Assembly: GCA_021324795.1 (NCBI GenBank)
Contig: JAJPIK010000102.1
Span: 82,953 to 146,952, forward strand
DNA from: Chloroflexota bacterium
Lineage (GTDB): Bacteria; Chloroflexota; UBA6077; FW602-bin22; CADDYW01
Direction: 5' to 3'
Length of the DNA: 64,000 nucleotides
The notes under the pieces were generated by a model that was not told the DNA's origin, ran no database searches, and was given only the letters and a program-made list of their open reading frames with translations. Made by a program: the position numbers and the translations under genes. This document shows positions 1 to 8,304 of this stretch, piece after piece; position 1 is the stretch's first letter, and every line of letters begins with the position of its first letter.

Positions 1-32
1 CGGGGCACTTCGCTGGCTTGTAGATCGGCCGA

Positions 33-1046
33 CTACTCGTCCATTACGAACACGCATTTGCCAGTCGCACCGCCGTCGAAGATCTGGAAGGCTTCGGCGG
101 CTTGCTCCAGGCGGAAGCGGTGGGTGATAAGCTTGGTCAGCGGGACTTGACGGTCGATCACGAAGCGCGCACATTCCTCCAGACCGACGGTCGGGAAGGT
201 CCACGAGCCGTAGAGGGTCAGGTGGCGATGGATGATATCCGGGCTGGGCTCAAGACTGACCGTACCGCCCTCGCCGACGAAGCAGGCACGACCAAAGATG
301 CGTGCGCTGCGGACGGTCTGGGCCCGGGCGGTAGCATTGCCGGTGCAGTCGAGCGTCGCGTCGGCACCTTCGCCGTGGGTGTAGGAGCGCACCGCCGCGA
401 CCGGGTCTTCTCGGGTTGGATTGATCAGCACGTCGGCACCAAGTCCACCAGCCAGCTCGAGGCGGGCGTCGGAGACATCGATCGCGATGATTCGGGCGCC
501 CATCGCCTTTGCGAGCAGCGTTGCGCTCAATCCGACTGGTCCTTGCCCGTAAATTGCCAGGGTATCTCGACCGGAAACGTCGAGCTTCTTCACCGCCATG
601 TAGGCCGTGCCGGTCCCACAGGCAATCGCTGCGCCCTCGGCATAGGAGAGTTCGTCCGGCAGGTGAACGAGGCAAGCGGCTGGCACGAGAATGTAGTCGG
701 CGTTGCCGCCATGGGAGCCGAGCCCGTAGGTCTTATGGCCCTGGACGCAAAGCTGGTAGTAGCCGATCCGGCAATACTTGCAGATGCCACAGCCGGAGTA
801 GTGGTGAATGATCGCCCGGTCGCCAACCTTGGCCGTGGTCACCCCCTCCCCAAGCTGGGCAACGCTGCCGCACGGCTCGTGGCCGCTGATATTCGTCCGC
901 GCCTGGGAGCTACGATAGGGATGGAGGTCGCTGCCGCAGATCCCGGACGCCCCCATCTTAATGAGGACTTCCCCAGGGCCGGGGACGGGGTCTGGAAATT
1001 CCCGGATTTCGAGCTTACGATCGCCCAGAAAAACGACGCCGCGCAT
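33..1046 (-). CDS. Zinc-dependent alcohol/polyol dehydrogenase (MDR family)
   Basis: This 337-residue protein is a medium-chain dehydrogenase/reductase that would oxidise a secondary alcohol or sugar alcohol with NAD(P). Catalytic zinc ligands appear as C37 (GICGSD) and H56-E57 (GHEPCG). The structural zinc cysteines C86, C89, C92 and C100 are all present. The Rossmann motif GQGPVGLSATLLAKAMGA follows at about residue 166, with an acidic residue after the second strand (AIDV) that suggests NAD preference. A GGGAGG-type ribosome site precedes the ATG at 1046. It is the last gene of a minus-strand operon, 16 bases behind the TIM-barrel gene, so it probably acts on the same sugar or polyol. The substrate cannot be read from the sequence; sorbitol, threonine and idonate dehydrogenases share this layout. 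Confidence 0.9.
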   Translation of the reverse strand: MRGVVFLGDRKLEIREFPDPVPGPGEVLIKMGASGICGSDLHPYRSSQARTNISGHEPCGSVAQLGEGVTTAKVGDRAIIHHYSGCGICKYCRIGYYQLCVQGHKTYGLGSHGGNADYILVPAACLVHLPDELSYAEGAAIACGTGTAYMAVKKLDVSGRDTLAIYGQGPVGLSATLLAKAMGARIIAIDVSDARLELAGGLGADVLINPTREDPVAAVRSYTHGEGADATLDCTGNATARAQTVRSARIFGRACFVGEGGTVSLEPSPDIIHRHLTLYGSWTFPTVGLEECARFVIDRQVPLTKLITHRFRLEQAAEAFQIFDGGATGKCVFVMDE

Positions 1047-1062
1047 GTTTCCTCCCGAGGGA

Positions 1063-1911
1063 TTATTCTCTGTCTTCGAGCTGATTCAGAACCGCGCGAC
1101 AGTAGCCGGCGGCCCAGGCCATGCTGATCTCGTTGCGCTTCTCGCCGGGCAGCCTTGGCAGGTGCTCCGGTGCGATGGCGCCATGATAGCCGACTTGCTG
1201 GAGGATCCTCAAGGCGGCGGCCGGCTTGACCTGGCCAGTTCCCGGAAATACTTCGTCGACGTGGTCGGAATGGATGATCACGTCACGCACGTGGACGAAG
1301 AAGATGCGGTCGACGAACGGCCGGACGACTTCGCAAACGTCGTAGCCGCTGATCGCCATACAGCCGAAGCAGAAGATCATGCCATTCTCCGGGGCGGGCA
1401 CTGCTTCGAAGATGCTCTTGAACTCGTTGGCACCCCAGAGGCCCTTGGCCGGCGGCCAGGGACTGTGAGTCGCGAGCTTCACACCCGCGAGGTGGGCACG
1501 CTCACAGGCACGCTGATAGAACTCGACGTTGCGTCGGAACTGCTCGGCCGCTTCCAGGGCACTCTTGGCGTCGTCGAGCGGTGGATGGAGAGTCACCACC
1601 GGGATGCCCGCCTCCCCGGCGGCCGACAGATGGCGTGCGAAGACGTCGAAGGCGGCCTGGCCCGCCGGGGTTGGCTCGCACCAGGCCCGGACCGGCTCTT
1701 TCACCGGCTCCAGCCCGATGATCTCGATCCCGGCGTCGTCGAATGGCTTGCGGTACTCACGTAGTTCGTTCGCCGTGGGAAAGCCGCGCTCGACCGCGCT
1801 GGGGATCGAGCGCGACGCTTCTTGGACCGCCGTGGCGCCGACTGATTGGCAGTAGCGAATGCGTTCGCTGGGATCGTCGCTCACCATATGGGTGCGCAAG
1901 CAGATTTTCAC
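1063..1911 (-). CDS. TIM-barrel sugar isomerase / mannonate dehydratase-like enzyme
   Basis: This 282-residue protein resembles the xylose-isomerase-like TIM barrels, especially mannonate dehydratase (UxuA)-type proteins. Seen motifs include GFCFGCMAISG-like loop IFCFGCMAISGYDV, then FFVHVRDV, and DEVFPGTGQVKPAAALRIL near the C-terminus, where the metal-binding residues of the family lie. I chose the GTG at 1911 because AGGAGA sits just upstream and it opens directly into the first strand (KICLRTH); the frame is open further upstream, but that part overlaps the preceding gene. It lies 11 bases behind the substrate-binding protein gene and 16 ahead of the dehydrogenase gene, so it is probably the middle enzyme of a sugar-acid catabolic operon. 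True mannonate dehydratases are longer (about 390 residues), so the exact reaction is unsure. Confidence 0.8.
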   Translation of the reverse strand: MKICLRTHMVSDDPSERIRYCQSVGATAVQEASRSIPSAVERGFPTANELREYRKPFDDAGIEIIGLEPVKEPVRAWCEPTPAGQAAFDVFARHLSAAGEAGIPVVTLHPPLDDAKSALEAAEQFRRNVEFYQRACERAHLAGVKLATHSPWPPAKGLWGANEFKSIFEAVPAPENGMIFCFGCMAISGYDVCEVVRPFVDRIFFVHVRDVIIHSDHVDEVFPGTGQVKPAAALRILQQVGYHGAIAPEHLPRLPGEKRNEISMAWAAGYCRAVLNQLEDRE

Positions 1912-1922
1912 TTCGGAGTCTC

Positions 1923-3884
1923 CTACTGCTGTGCCGGTTGCAGGGTGTTGATGAATAGGGTCGACGTGCGGTGCCAATTGGACGGAATGATGTAGGGATT
2001 CTCCGCGGTCGGCCAGCCAGACCAGTAGGTCGTGTTGACCGGCATGTACAGAAAGTGTTGGACCAGCGGAATCTCCGGGAGTGCCGGCAACCATTGTTCC
2101 ATGGCCTGATGGTAGAGATTCATCAGCTTCGGGTCGCTGGGCGGGGTCTGGCTCATCTGATCGATGAGCTGGTCGAAAGTCGCGTTCTTCCACCGATAGT
2201 AGTGCGTCGCCGGTTGCCCGGTTGGCGCGGAGTAGCGGCTCTGGAAATAACTCAGGCTGAGGTAGGGGTCACGGACACTGGCACCGATCCCATCAATGGT
2301 AGCATCGAACTGCCCCAGAGAAAGGATGGTCCCCTCGTCGGTCGGCGATTTGAACGAGGCATCAATGCCGGCCTTGTGTAATTGAGCGACGATCACCGGA
2401 GTAATGTCCAGGAAGAAGCTCGGTGGTAAGAGGATCACCATCGACAGACGCTTGCCATCCTTGGCCCAGAAGCCTCCCTGATCCTTCTGATACCCCTTCG
2501 ACTGTAGAATTTGAGCGGTCTTGTTCGGGTCATAGGCGTCGACCGGATACTTCTGCAGGATGTCGGATACGGCTGAAAAGTAGGGCTGGAGTGGCTGAAA
2601 GGCGGGAAAAGGTAGGACGGTCTTCTGGCCGGCGCCATGGTAACCGATCTGGACGATCTGATCTCGGTCGATGGCGTGGTTGATCGCCCAACGGATGTCC
2701 GGATCGTTAAAAGGCGGCTTGGAGCAGTTGAAGAACATCCCGGTGGTCCAGAAGTCCAGACAGCCGTAGGGCGATTCCTTCGTCCACATGATCAGCTTGG
2801 GATTGCGCGACAGCGCCACTAACGCGTTCGCCGGCTGCAAGTCGTGCGTCGCATCCACCTGGTTACTGGACAACAACTCGATTCGCTTGTCGTCAAGGAA
2901 ATTGGGAAGGTCGATGATCCGCTTCATTTTCGGCAAGGGGTGGAAGCCGGTTTTGGCGCCCCACCAGTCATCGCGGCGATCCCAAAACTTCTGGTCCGGG
3001 CTGGAGAGAGTTAGCTTCCACGGACCGGTGACCACCGGCCAACCTTGGTTCATGTCGAAGTTAGTGAAGGTCGTCGGATCTTTACCTTTGAAGATGTGCT
3101 CCGGGACCATCACGACGCCGATGTCTTCGTGGAAGACGAAATGGTCGAAAACGAAGCGCGGGTTCGGGCTGGTGAGGGTGATCTGTACCGTGAGCGGATC
3201 AAGCGCGACGACGTCTTTGACCCATTGGTGCATATCTACCGACCAGGTCAACTTCGGAGCATTGTCCTTAAGCATGTTGAGGGTAAAGACGACGTCGCTA
3301 GCGGTGAAGGGCTGACCGTCGCTCCAAGTGACCCCATTGCGAAGCTTGATGGTGATCTGGCTATAGTCCGCACTGTAGGCGTAGCTCTCGGCCTGATACG
3401 GGATCTCGCCGTTGTTGCAAGTCAGACCGGGCGGGCCGCAGACCTTGTCGGTGTAGTAGGGATTGTACAGGAACAAGGGCTCGAAGGCGAAGTGCCAGCC
3501 GCTGCGCGCGATGCCCGGCAGGTGGGGGTTCATGATCTGGACGTCCGCGAACTGATTGACCGCATCGGACTCGCTAAAGATGAGGGTCTGAGCACGCGGG
3601 AACTGGTTCGGTGCCTGCCCGGCCGCCAGAGCGGCCGTTGGTGATGCGGGAGCGACCGCGGGTTGAGCATTCGCGGTCGGCTTGGGTGCGGTCGTGGCCG
3701 CAGCCGGAGCACTCGTCGCCACGGCAGCAGGAGGCGAGGTGGGCGCCGCGGCCGGCTGGGTGGTGGGGGCGACGGTTGGCCCCGGTGGAGCCGTCTGCGA
3801 ACAGGCCGCGAGTACGGTAGCTGTGCCGAGACCGACAATAGTTCCGAGGACTCGGCGCCGAGAAACACGCGCATTGCTGAGCAT
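1923..3884 (-). CDS. Family 5 ABC substrate-binding lipoprotein (peptide/oligosaccharide type)
   Basis: This 653-residue secreted lipoprotein captures a ligand outside the membrane for a Dpp/Opp-type importer. The N-terminus has a twin-arginine-like stretch (SRRRVLG) and a lipobox ending LAAC at about residue 28. An Ala/Pro/Thr linker to about residue 90 follows, then a family-5 binding domain with motifs such as NGVTWSDGQPFTASDVVFT and ARSGWHFAFEPLF. A CGGAGG ribosome site precedes the ATG. It heads a minus-strand operon with the TIM-barrel and dehydrogenase genes, yet no permease or ATPase gene is nearby, so its transporter partner must be encoded elsewhere. The catabolic neighbours favour a carbohydrate or sugar-acid ligand over peptides, but that is inference. 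Confidence 0.9.
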   Translation of the reverse strand: MLSNARVSRRRVLGTIVGLGTATVLAACSQTAPPGPTVAPTTQPAAAPTSPPAAVATSAPAAATTAPKPTANAQPAVAPASPTAALAAGQAPNQFPRAQTLIFSESDAVNQFADVQIMNPHLPGIARSGWHFAFEPLFLYNPYYTDKVCGPPGLTCNNGEIPYQAESYAYSADYSQITIKLRNGVTWSDGQPFTASDVVFTLNMLKDNAPKLTWSVDMHQWVKDVVALDPLTVQITLTSPNPRFVFDHFVFHEDIGVVMVPEHIFKGKDPTTFTNFDMNQGWPVVTGPWKLTLSSPDQKFWDRRDDWWGAKTGFHPLPKMKRIIDLPNFLDDKRIELLSSNQVDATHDLQPANALVALSRNPKLIMWTKESPYGCLDFWTTGMFFNCSKPPFNDPDIRWAINHAIDRDQIVQIGYHGAGQKTVLPFPAFQPLQPYFSAVSDILQKYPVDAYDPNKTAQILQSKGYQKDQGGFWAKDGKRLSMVILLPPSFFLDITPVIVAQLHKAGIDASFKSPTDEGTILSLGQFDATIDGIGASVRDPYLSLSYFQSRYSAPTGQPATHYYRWKNATFDQLIDQMSQTPPSDPKLMNLYHQAMEQWLPALPEIPLVQHFLYMPVNTTYWSGWPTAENPYIIPSNWHRTSTLFINTLQPAQQ

Positions 3885-4025
3885 GGCTACTATCCTCCGG
3901 TTGGGATCAATATATGGTTTGTCGAGGGCGGGGCTTCGGCTTGGCCGTATTACGCGAATAAAGCAAGGAGCGACTGGTAGCCAGAAGGGATGGTGTGTAG
4001 ATCTCGCCAGTTGCGCCCCGGGCCT

Positions 4026-4054
4026 AATCTAGCACACCGTTAATCTGTATGCAA
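4026..4054 (-). promoter_or_regulatory. Sigma-70-like promoter for the orphan binding-protein operon
   Basis: On the minus strand TTGCAT (4049-4054) and TAGATT (4026-4031) are separated by 17 bases, the ideal spacing. Transcription would start near 4019 and give a leader of about 135 bases before the ATG at 3884. This is by eye only; the rest of the 270-base gap holds no gene I can support. Confidence 0.45.
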
Positions 4055-4154
4055 TATCGAAGGCATAGTGAAATGCGTTGAGGCGATTCTCTCGCTTGGA
4101 TGATTTCCGAAGCATGTAAAAAGAGGCTGCACTACCAGTTTACCAAGTCCCCAC

Positions 4155-5501
4155 TCAGCCAACCCCCGTCGTCGCAGTGAGCGCCGGTGGCCGTCGGCGG
4201 CGACGACGCGGCTGCTCGGGAACCAGGAGCACGATGCCACTCAGCCCACGACCGATGGCGGAGATGACGAACATGACCCCGAGCACGTCAACCGTGCCGA
4301 CGAGGAGATGGCCAATTAGGTAGCCGACGACCAGCGGCGTGACGCTGGCAGCGATGCTGGTCAGGATATTCAGGTGAACTACCTGGGCATTTCCCTCTCG
4401 CCTACCAGCGAGCGAGGCGTAGGCGGCGTTCGTGGAGACGGTGATGCCGGCGTCGAGAAAGCTGAGGACGTAGGTAAGGATGAGTGGCCACCACGCCGTG
4501 GGCGTGGAGAAGATGTAGCACAATGGCACGACGGCTTTCGCGAGGCTGCAGACGCCCAGGGGAAGCCTGAGGCCGATCCGATCGACCAGTTTTCCCCAGA
4601 TACCGAGGGTGAGGATCGGGATAATCTGGGCGATGACCTGAAGGCTGAGCAAGGTGCCGAGGCTGATCCCCAGTCGATCGAGCGCCCAGGCCTGCATGAA
4701 AGGCGCGGAAAAGTACACCGCGACCTGAAACACGACGGTATACATGGCCAGTCGCGGTGCCGACACCGAGCCATGGTGCTGGCGCTTAGTAATTGGGCCT
4801 GCCTCTGGCGCGGCGGGAATCGCCGTTGGCACGCGTCCCAGCAACCACCAGCCGAAGCCGGCGCAAAGACCGTTCAGCACCAGCGCGGCGGCGAAGCCTG
4901 CTGCATCTGCTTGCCGGGCGTGGCTGCGATCGAGCAGCCAGCCAATAGCCGGGAAGGTGACCAGCGAGGCAAAGCTCAGCCACTGGGCGCGGGCGGCCAG
5001 AAAGCCTCCCCGTTGCGACGCGGGCACGAGCTCGGCGCACCAGCCAAACCAGGTGACGTTGCCGATGCCGGCGAAGGCCGCGGACAAGAACACGGTCACA
5101 AAAAGCAAAGGAAGAACCAAGGATCTGAGAGCTATGCTCTGGCCGATCGCGAGACTCGCCAGGACCAGCACCAATGGCAGCCAAACGGCGCGAGCGAGGG
5201 TCCAACTCAGGCGCGTCAGCCGCTTGTGTGAGCCAAAGCGGCGTTGGAGGCGACGGGTCAAGGCGACGAGCATGCCGCCGCCGGTCGTCAGCGCTGAGAG
5301 CAAGCCAAGCTCAAAGGCACCACCACCAGCCCAGAGGACTAAACCGGTCAGCACCGTCCCGCCGACTAATACGGTGTAAATGCCGCTGAGGGCACCATCA
5401 GCGTAGAGCGCCCATCGCCAGAAAGGAACCTTGCCGACGCTGACCCGGGTGCGCGTGAGCACGGAAAGCTCCCTTTCGTTGGAGTTCGCGGAGGTGCTCA
5501 C
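4155..5501 (-). CDS. Major facilitator superfamily transporter
   Basis: This 448-residue protein is an inner-membrane carrier with about 12 hydrophobic segments, for example GIYTVLVGGTVLTGLVLWAGG near residue 40 and SLVTFPAIGWLLDRSHARQ near 175. The cytoplasmic signature between helices 2 and 3 is weak (RRLQRRFGSHKRLTRL). The start is a GTG at 5501 with no strong ribosome site. It lies 46 bases downstream of tenA on the same strand, so the two are probably cotranscribed. That context suggests uptake of a thiamin precursor or pyrimidine degradation product, but the sequence alone does not identify the substrate. The C-terminus ends in a basic Arg-rich tail. Confidence 0.82.
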   Translation of the reverse strand: MSTSANSNERELSVLTRTRVSVGKVPFWRWALYADGALSGIYTVLVGGTVLTGLVLWAGGGAFELGLLSALTTGGGMLVALTRRLQRRFGSHKRLTRLSWTLARAVWLPLVLVLASLAIGQSIALRSLVLPLLFVTVFLSAAFAGIGNVTWFGWCAELVPASQRGGFLAARAQWLSFASLVTFPAIGWLLDRSHARQADAAGFAAALVLNGLCAGFGWWLLGRVPTAIPAAPEAGPITKRQHHGSVSAPRLAMYTVVFQVAVYFSAPFMQAWALDRLGISLGTLLSLQVIAQIIPILTLGIWGKLVDRIGLRLPLGVCSLAKAVVPLCYIFSTPTAWWPLILTYVLSFLDAGITVSTNAAYASLAGRREGNAQVVHLNILTSIAASVTPLVVGYLIGHLLVGTVDVLGVMFVISAIGRGLSGIVLLVPEQPRRRRRRPPALTATTGVG

Positions 5502-5547
5502 TGAAGATACCGCCGATTGTGATTACGTGCAACCGGGATCACTCAAC

Positions 5548-6216
5548 TCAAACCGGCCAGTTTTCCTGCCTATACGCTGCATCCCAGAATAGCCACTCGT
5601 AGCGGCTGGTAGTGAGGAAATGCTCGCGGACTCGCGCCCGGCGCGACTCTGGGAGGTCCGCAACGGCCTGGTTGATGACCTCGAGCACTTGCTGGACAAC
5701 CGTGCCGAATTCCTCCGAGGCGTAGGTGTCGATCCAGCGCTGGTAGGTAAGATTGGCCGAGCCCCGGGCCTGGAGGGCCTTGCCGACCTCCCAGTAGATC
5801 CAGTAGCAGGGGAGCACCGCACCGAGCAGCTCCTCGAACGGGCTGCCATAGGCGACGCGGAGCAAGTACGAGGTATAGGCAAGGTTAGTCGGCGCGAGTG
5901 GGCTACGGTAGACGTCAGCTTCGCTCAGTCCCCAATCCTGGAAGAAGCTCTCGTGAAGCGAGCGTTCGACGACCAGCGCACCTTTCGCGTGCTCGGCGAA
6001 CATCTCGCACCAGCGGTCGTCAGGGGACTTCGCTGCCGCGATGGTTAAGCAGCGAGCATAATCGCGTAGATAGAGTGCATCCTGGATCACGTAAAAGCGA
6101 AAAGCTGAATCGGAAAGCTTGCCGCTAATTAGCCCCTGGACGAACGGATGGTCAAGAATCTCCGCGTAGAGCGGAGCGATGCTTGCCCAAAGCTCGATCG
6201 TAAATTGAGTCGCCAT
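5548..6216 (-). CDS. tenA: TenA family thiaminase II / aminopyrimidine aminohydrolase
   Basis: This all-helical 222-residue enzyme hydrolyses aminopyrimidine degradation products of thiamin so that the pyrimidine can be salvaged. Family features are HPFVQGLISGKLSDSAFRFYVIQD near the start, YLRDYARCLTIAAAKSP, the LPCYWIYWEVG segment, and YASEEFG near residue 165, which carries the Glu of the TenA active site. The usual catalytic Cys lies within LPCYWIY. Its length fits the family (220-230). I prefer the ATG at 6216, preceded by GCGAGGG, over the ATG at 6231, which has no ribosome site. The MFS gene follows closely. No complete TPP riboswitch is visible upstream; instead there is a hairpin whose arm is repeated at the ribosome site. 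Confidence 0.88.
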   Translation of the reverse strand: MATQFTIELWASIAPLYAEILDHPFVQGLISGKLSDSAFRFYVIQDALYLRDYARCLTIAAAKSPDDRWCEMFAEHAKGALVVERSLHESFFQDWGLSEADVYRSPLAPTNLAYTSYLLRVAYGSPFEELLGAVLPCYWIYWEVGKALQARGSANLTYQRWIDTYASEEFGTVVQQVLEVINQAVADLPESRRARVREHFLTTSRYEWLFWDAAYRQENWPV

Positions 6217-6220
6217 GCTG

Positions 6221-6267
6221 CCCTCGCCCATCAGTTAAAAGGGCGAGGTTCTGAGTCCCTCGCCCTT
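6221..6267 (-). promoter_or_regulatory. Terminator-like hairpin with third arm copy over the tenA ribosome site
   Basis: In the minus-strand RNA a 10-bp stem (6258-6267 with 6239-6248, core GGGCGAGG/CCTCGCCC, 9-base loop) is followed at once by a short U run. A further copy of GGGCGAGGG lies at 6221-6229, overlapping the tenA ribosome site. The CCTCGCCC arm can therefore pair with either copy. One pairing gives a terminator-like hairpin, the other covers the ribosome site. It may simply terminate the upstream small gene, but the repeated arm is compatible with attenuation. Confidence 0.5.
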
Positions 6268-6450
6268 GCTAGTGCGATTATACCGACGGAGTCAAGCTAG
6301 TGCCGGGAGATACATTATCCGAGGTGCTCGGCGCAGCCGTCCACGGCAGTCCCTTTCCGAGCAAGATACCTAACGAGAGAGCGCCTGCTATTCTGCGGCA
6401 AGACGAAGGTAAAGAAAGCATCACTTTACCTATCCCAAGGCGCGCGGTTC

Positions 6451-6654
6451 TCATCGCTCGATGGCGACCTTGCCGACGACCTCGTACCCCATTTGCTCAG
6501 CCTCGCGCCGCACCCGGGCTTCATCCCGGCCAGGATCGCTGCTGATTCCGGTCGACCAGACAACCGAATCGGTCACCAATTCACGGAGCTGAAGCCGCTC
6601 GATCGGTCCAACGGCCAAGAAGACGATACGCGCTTGTCGCGCTGACTCACTCAT
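6451..6654 (-). CDS. Hypothetical 67-residue protein
   Basis: I do not recognise this small soluble protein. It starts at an ATG with AGGAG ten bases upstream, which is the main support for it being real. The sequence has a short hydrophobic strand (ARIVFLAVGPIERLQL) followed by a charged helix (PGRDEARVRREAEQMGYEVVG) and no signal peptide, membrane helix or cysteines. It stands alone between tenA and the divergent sugar importer. The hairpin at 6239-6267 may be its terminator. No function is proposed. Confidence 0.6.
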   Translation of the reverse strand: MSESARQARIVFLAVGPIERLQLRELVTDSVVWSTGISSDPGRDEARVRREAEQMGYEVVGKVAIER

Positions 6655-6802
6655 CCGCTTCTACTCCTGACGAAAAGTCCACTTCCGCCTTGATCAGTGC
6701 TGCCGCCAGCGTAATTCAATGATCGTTCGTGCGCGTTGAAAAAATGTGTCCAAATCGTAAAAAAGTCGCAAAGTCGATTGCAGGCCATTTCTTCTTGTCT
6801 CC

Positions 6803-6832
6803 TTGACACACGCACAGAGGCTTTGCTATCAC
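6803..6832 (+). promoter_or_regulatory. Sigma-70-like promoter for the first CUT1 importer
   Basis: TTGACA at 6803-6808, a perfect -35 box, is followed after 18 bases by TATCAC at 6827-6832. The predicted start lies about 55 bases before the ATG of the binding protein at 6896. The -10 is imperfect, so the call is moderate. Confidence 0.5.
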
Positions 6833-6895
6833 TAGGTGGACCATGACGATGAGTTTGATAATCCAGCCAGATCGTTAAACACCAAAGGAGCATGA

Positions 6896-8302
6896 ATGGA
6901 ACGCTCACTGACCGTCCGCCGACGGCGGCTCATTCTGGGAGCGCTTGGCGGTAGTGCATTAGCCTTGCTCGCAGCGTGCGGCCAGCAGGCGGGAGGGATC
7001 GCTTCGCCGCCGCCGTCGGCGGTGTCCGGGCAATCGTCAACCGCTGCGCCAACCACCGCGGCTGCCTCATCCGGGCAGGCGACGCCGGCCGCGAAGGGCA
7101 AGGCGTCCGCCCCGCAGGGGACAGTGACGGGCTGGTACGTTTTTACCGGCGATTCTCCTCAGGGAAAGACAATGCCCCAGATCGCCGATGCTTTCAATAA
7201 GGCGCATCCCGGTCTCACTGCCAATGTGCAGTTTGGTGGCGCCTCGAACGGCACCGAGTTTGCCCAAAAACTGCTGACTGCCGTCGCGGCGGGTGCACCG
7301 CCCGACACGATGACGATTGACGTGATCTGGCCATCACGCTTTGCCTCCTCCAACGCGATCACCGCCCTGGATACCTACGCCAAGCGGGATGGGGTTGACT
7401 TCAAAGACTTCCTCGCCGCGCCCCTCGATGCCTGCACCTACAAAGGTCAGGTGTATGCGCTCCCACTGCAGACCGGTACCTTGCTCCTCTATTACAACAA
7501 AGACCTTTTCAAGAGTGTCGGCCTGGATCCAGAGAAGCCGCCTCAGACCTGGGATGATCTGCTCGCCTACGCCCAGAAATTGACCAAGACGCCGGACCAA
7601 TGGGGTCTGAACATCCCGATCGGCCACGACGAGGGGCCGGTGTGGAACTGGCACTGTCTGGTTTGGCAGAATGGTGGCGAACTGACGAACTCCGATAACA
7701 CCAAAGACACCTTCAATGACGAGAAGGGAGTGGAGGCACTCCAGTTCTGGGTGGACATGGTCCACAAGTACAAAGTAGCCACCCTTTCGCCGCCCCAGCA
7801 AGCCTTCGCGACCGGCAAGTTTGGCATGTCGACCGAAGTGCCATCGCAGATCAGCTATTACGAGGGTGCCAAGGTGCCATTCGAGTTTGGCACGGCGGTA
7901 TTGCCGAAGAAGGTCGGCGCGGCGAGCAACACCGGTGGCTGGAACTGGGCGATTGCCAAGGGTTCGAAGAATCCCGATGGCGCGTGGGAATGGGTCAAGT
8001 TCGCCACGAACCGCGACAGTCTGATCGCTTGGAATAGCCGAGTGACGATGATCGCTCCCCGCCAATCGGTGCGCGACGACAGCAACTACCAGGCATTTGA
8101 GAAGAAAGAAACGCACTGGCAAGCAGTGATGGACACAATCCCGATCATGCGTATCCGACCCAAGCTCGCTGGCTACCTCGAATGGTCGAACGCTTTGGGG
8201 CAGCAGATCGAAGCAGCGATCTATCAGCGCGCGTCGGTTCAGGATGCCTTGAACAAAGCGGCTCAGGATTGCGACGCGATTCTGGCGAAGGAACCAAAGT
8301 AA
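6896..8302 (+). CDS. Family 1 (CUT1) sugar-binding lipoprotein
   Basis: This 468-residue extracellular binding protein delivers a sugar to the membrane permeases encoded next to it. The N-terminus has consecutive arginines (VRRRRLILG) and a lipobox LLAAC at about residue 28, then an Ala/Pro/Ser linker. The mature domain shows typical family-1 features: NKAHPGLTANVQFGG, AVAAGAPPDTMTIDVIW, and QVYALPLQTGTLLLYYNKDLF with the ligand-loop tyrosines. AAAGGAG lies just ahead of the ATG. Only 2 bases separate it from the first permease gene, so the three genes form one operon (6896-10094). No regulator or ATPase gene is adjacent. The sugar is unknown. Confidence 0.92.
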   Translation: MERSLTVRRRRLILGALGGSALALLAACGQQAGGIASPPPSAVSGQSSTAAPTTAAASSGQATPAAKGKASAPQGTVTGWYVFTGDSPQGKTMPQIADAFNKAHPGLTANVQFGGASNGTEFAQKLLTAVAAGAPPDTMTIDVIWPSRFASSNAITALDTYAKRDGVDFKDFLAAPLDACTYKGQVYALPLQTGTLLLYYNKDLFKSVGLDPEKPPQTWDDLLAYAQKLTKTPDQWGLNIPIGHDEGPVWNWHCLVWQNGGELTNSDNTKDTFNDEKGVEALQFWVDMVHKYKVATLSPPQQAFATGKFGMSTEVPSQISYYEGAKVPFEFGTAVLPKKVGAASNTGGWNWAIAKGSKNPDGAWEWVKFATNRDSLIAWNSRVTMIAPRQSVRDDSNYQAFEKKETHWQAVMDTIPIMRIRPKLAGYLEWSNALGQQIEAAIYQRASVQDALNKAAQDCDAILAKEPK

Positions 8303-8304
8303 AC

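Noticed and set aside
102..1127. 341-residue plus-strand frame across the alcohol dehydrogenase
   Set aside because: Shadow of a well-supported minus-strand zinc dehydrogenase; composition is driven by high GC codons.
6232..6450. TPP riboswitch upstream of tenA
   Set aside because: Short strings such as CTGAG and GAACCT occur by chance within the hairpin, but the conserved aptamer core and spacing are absent.
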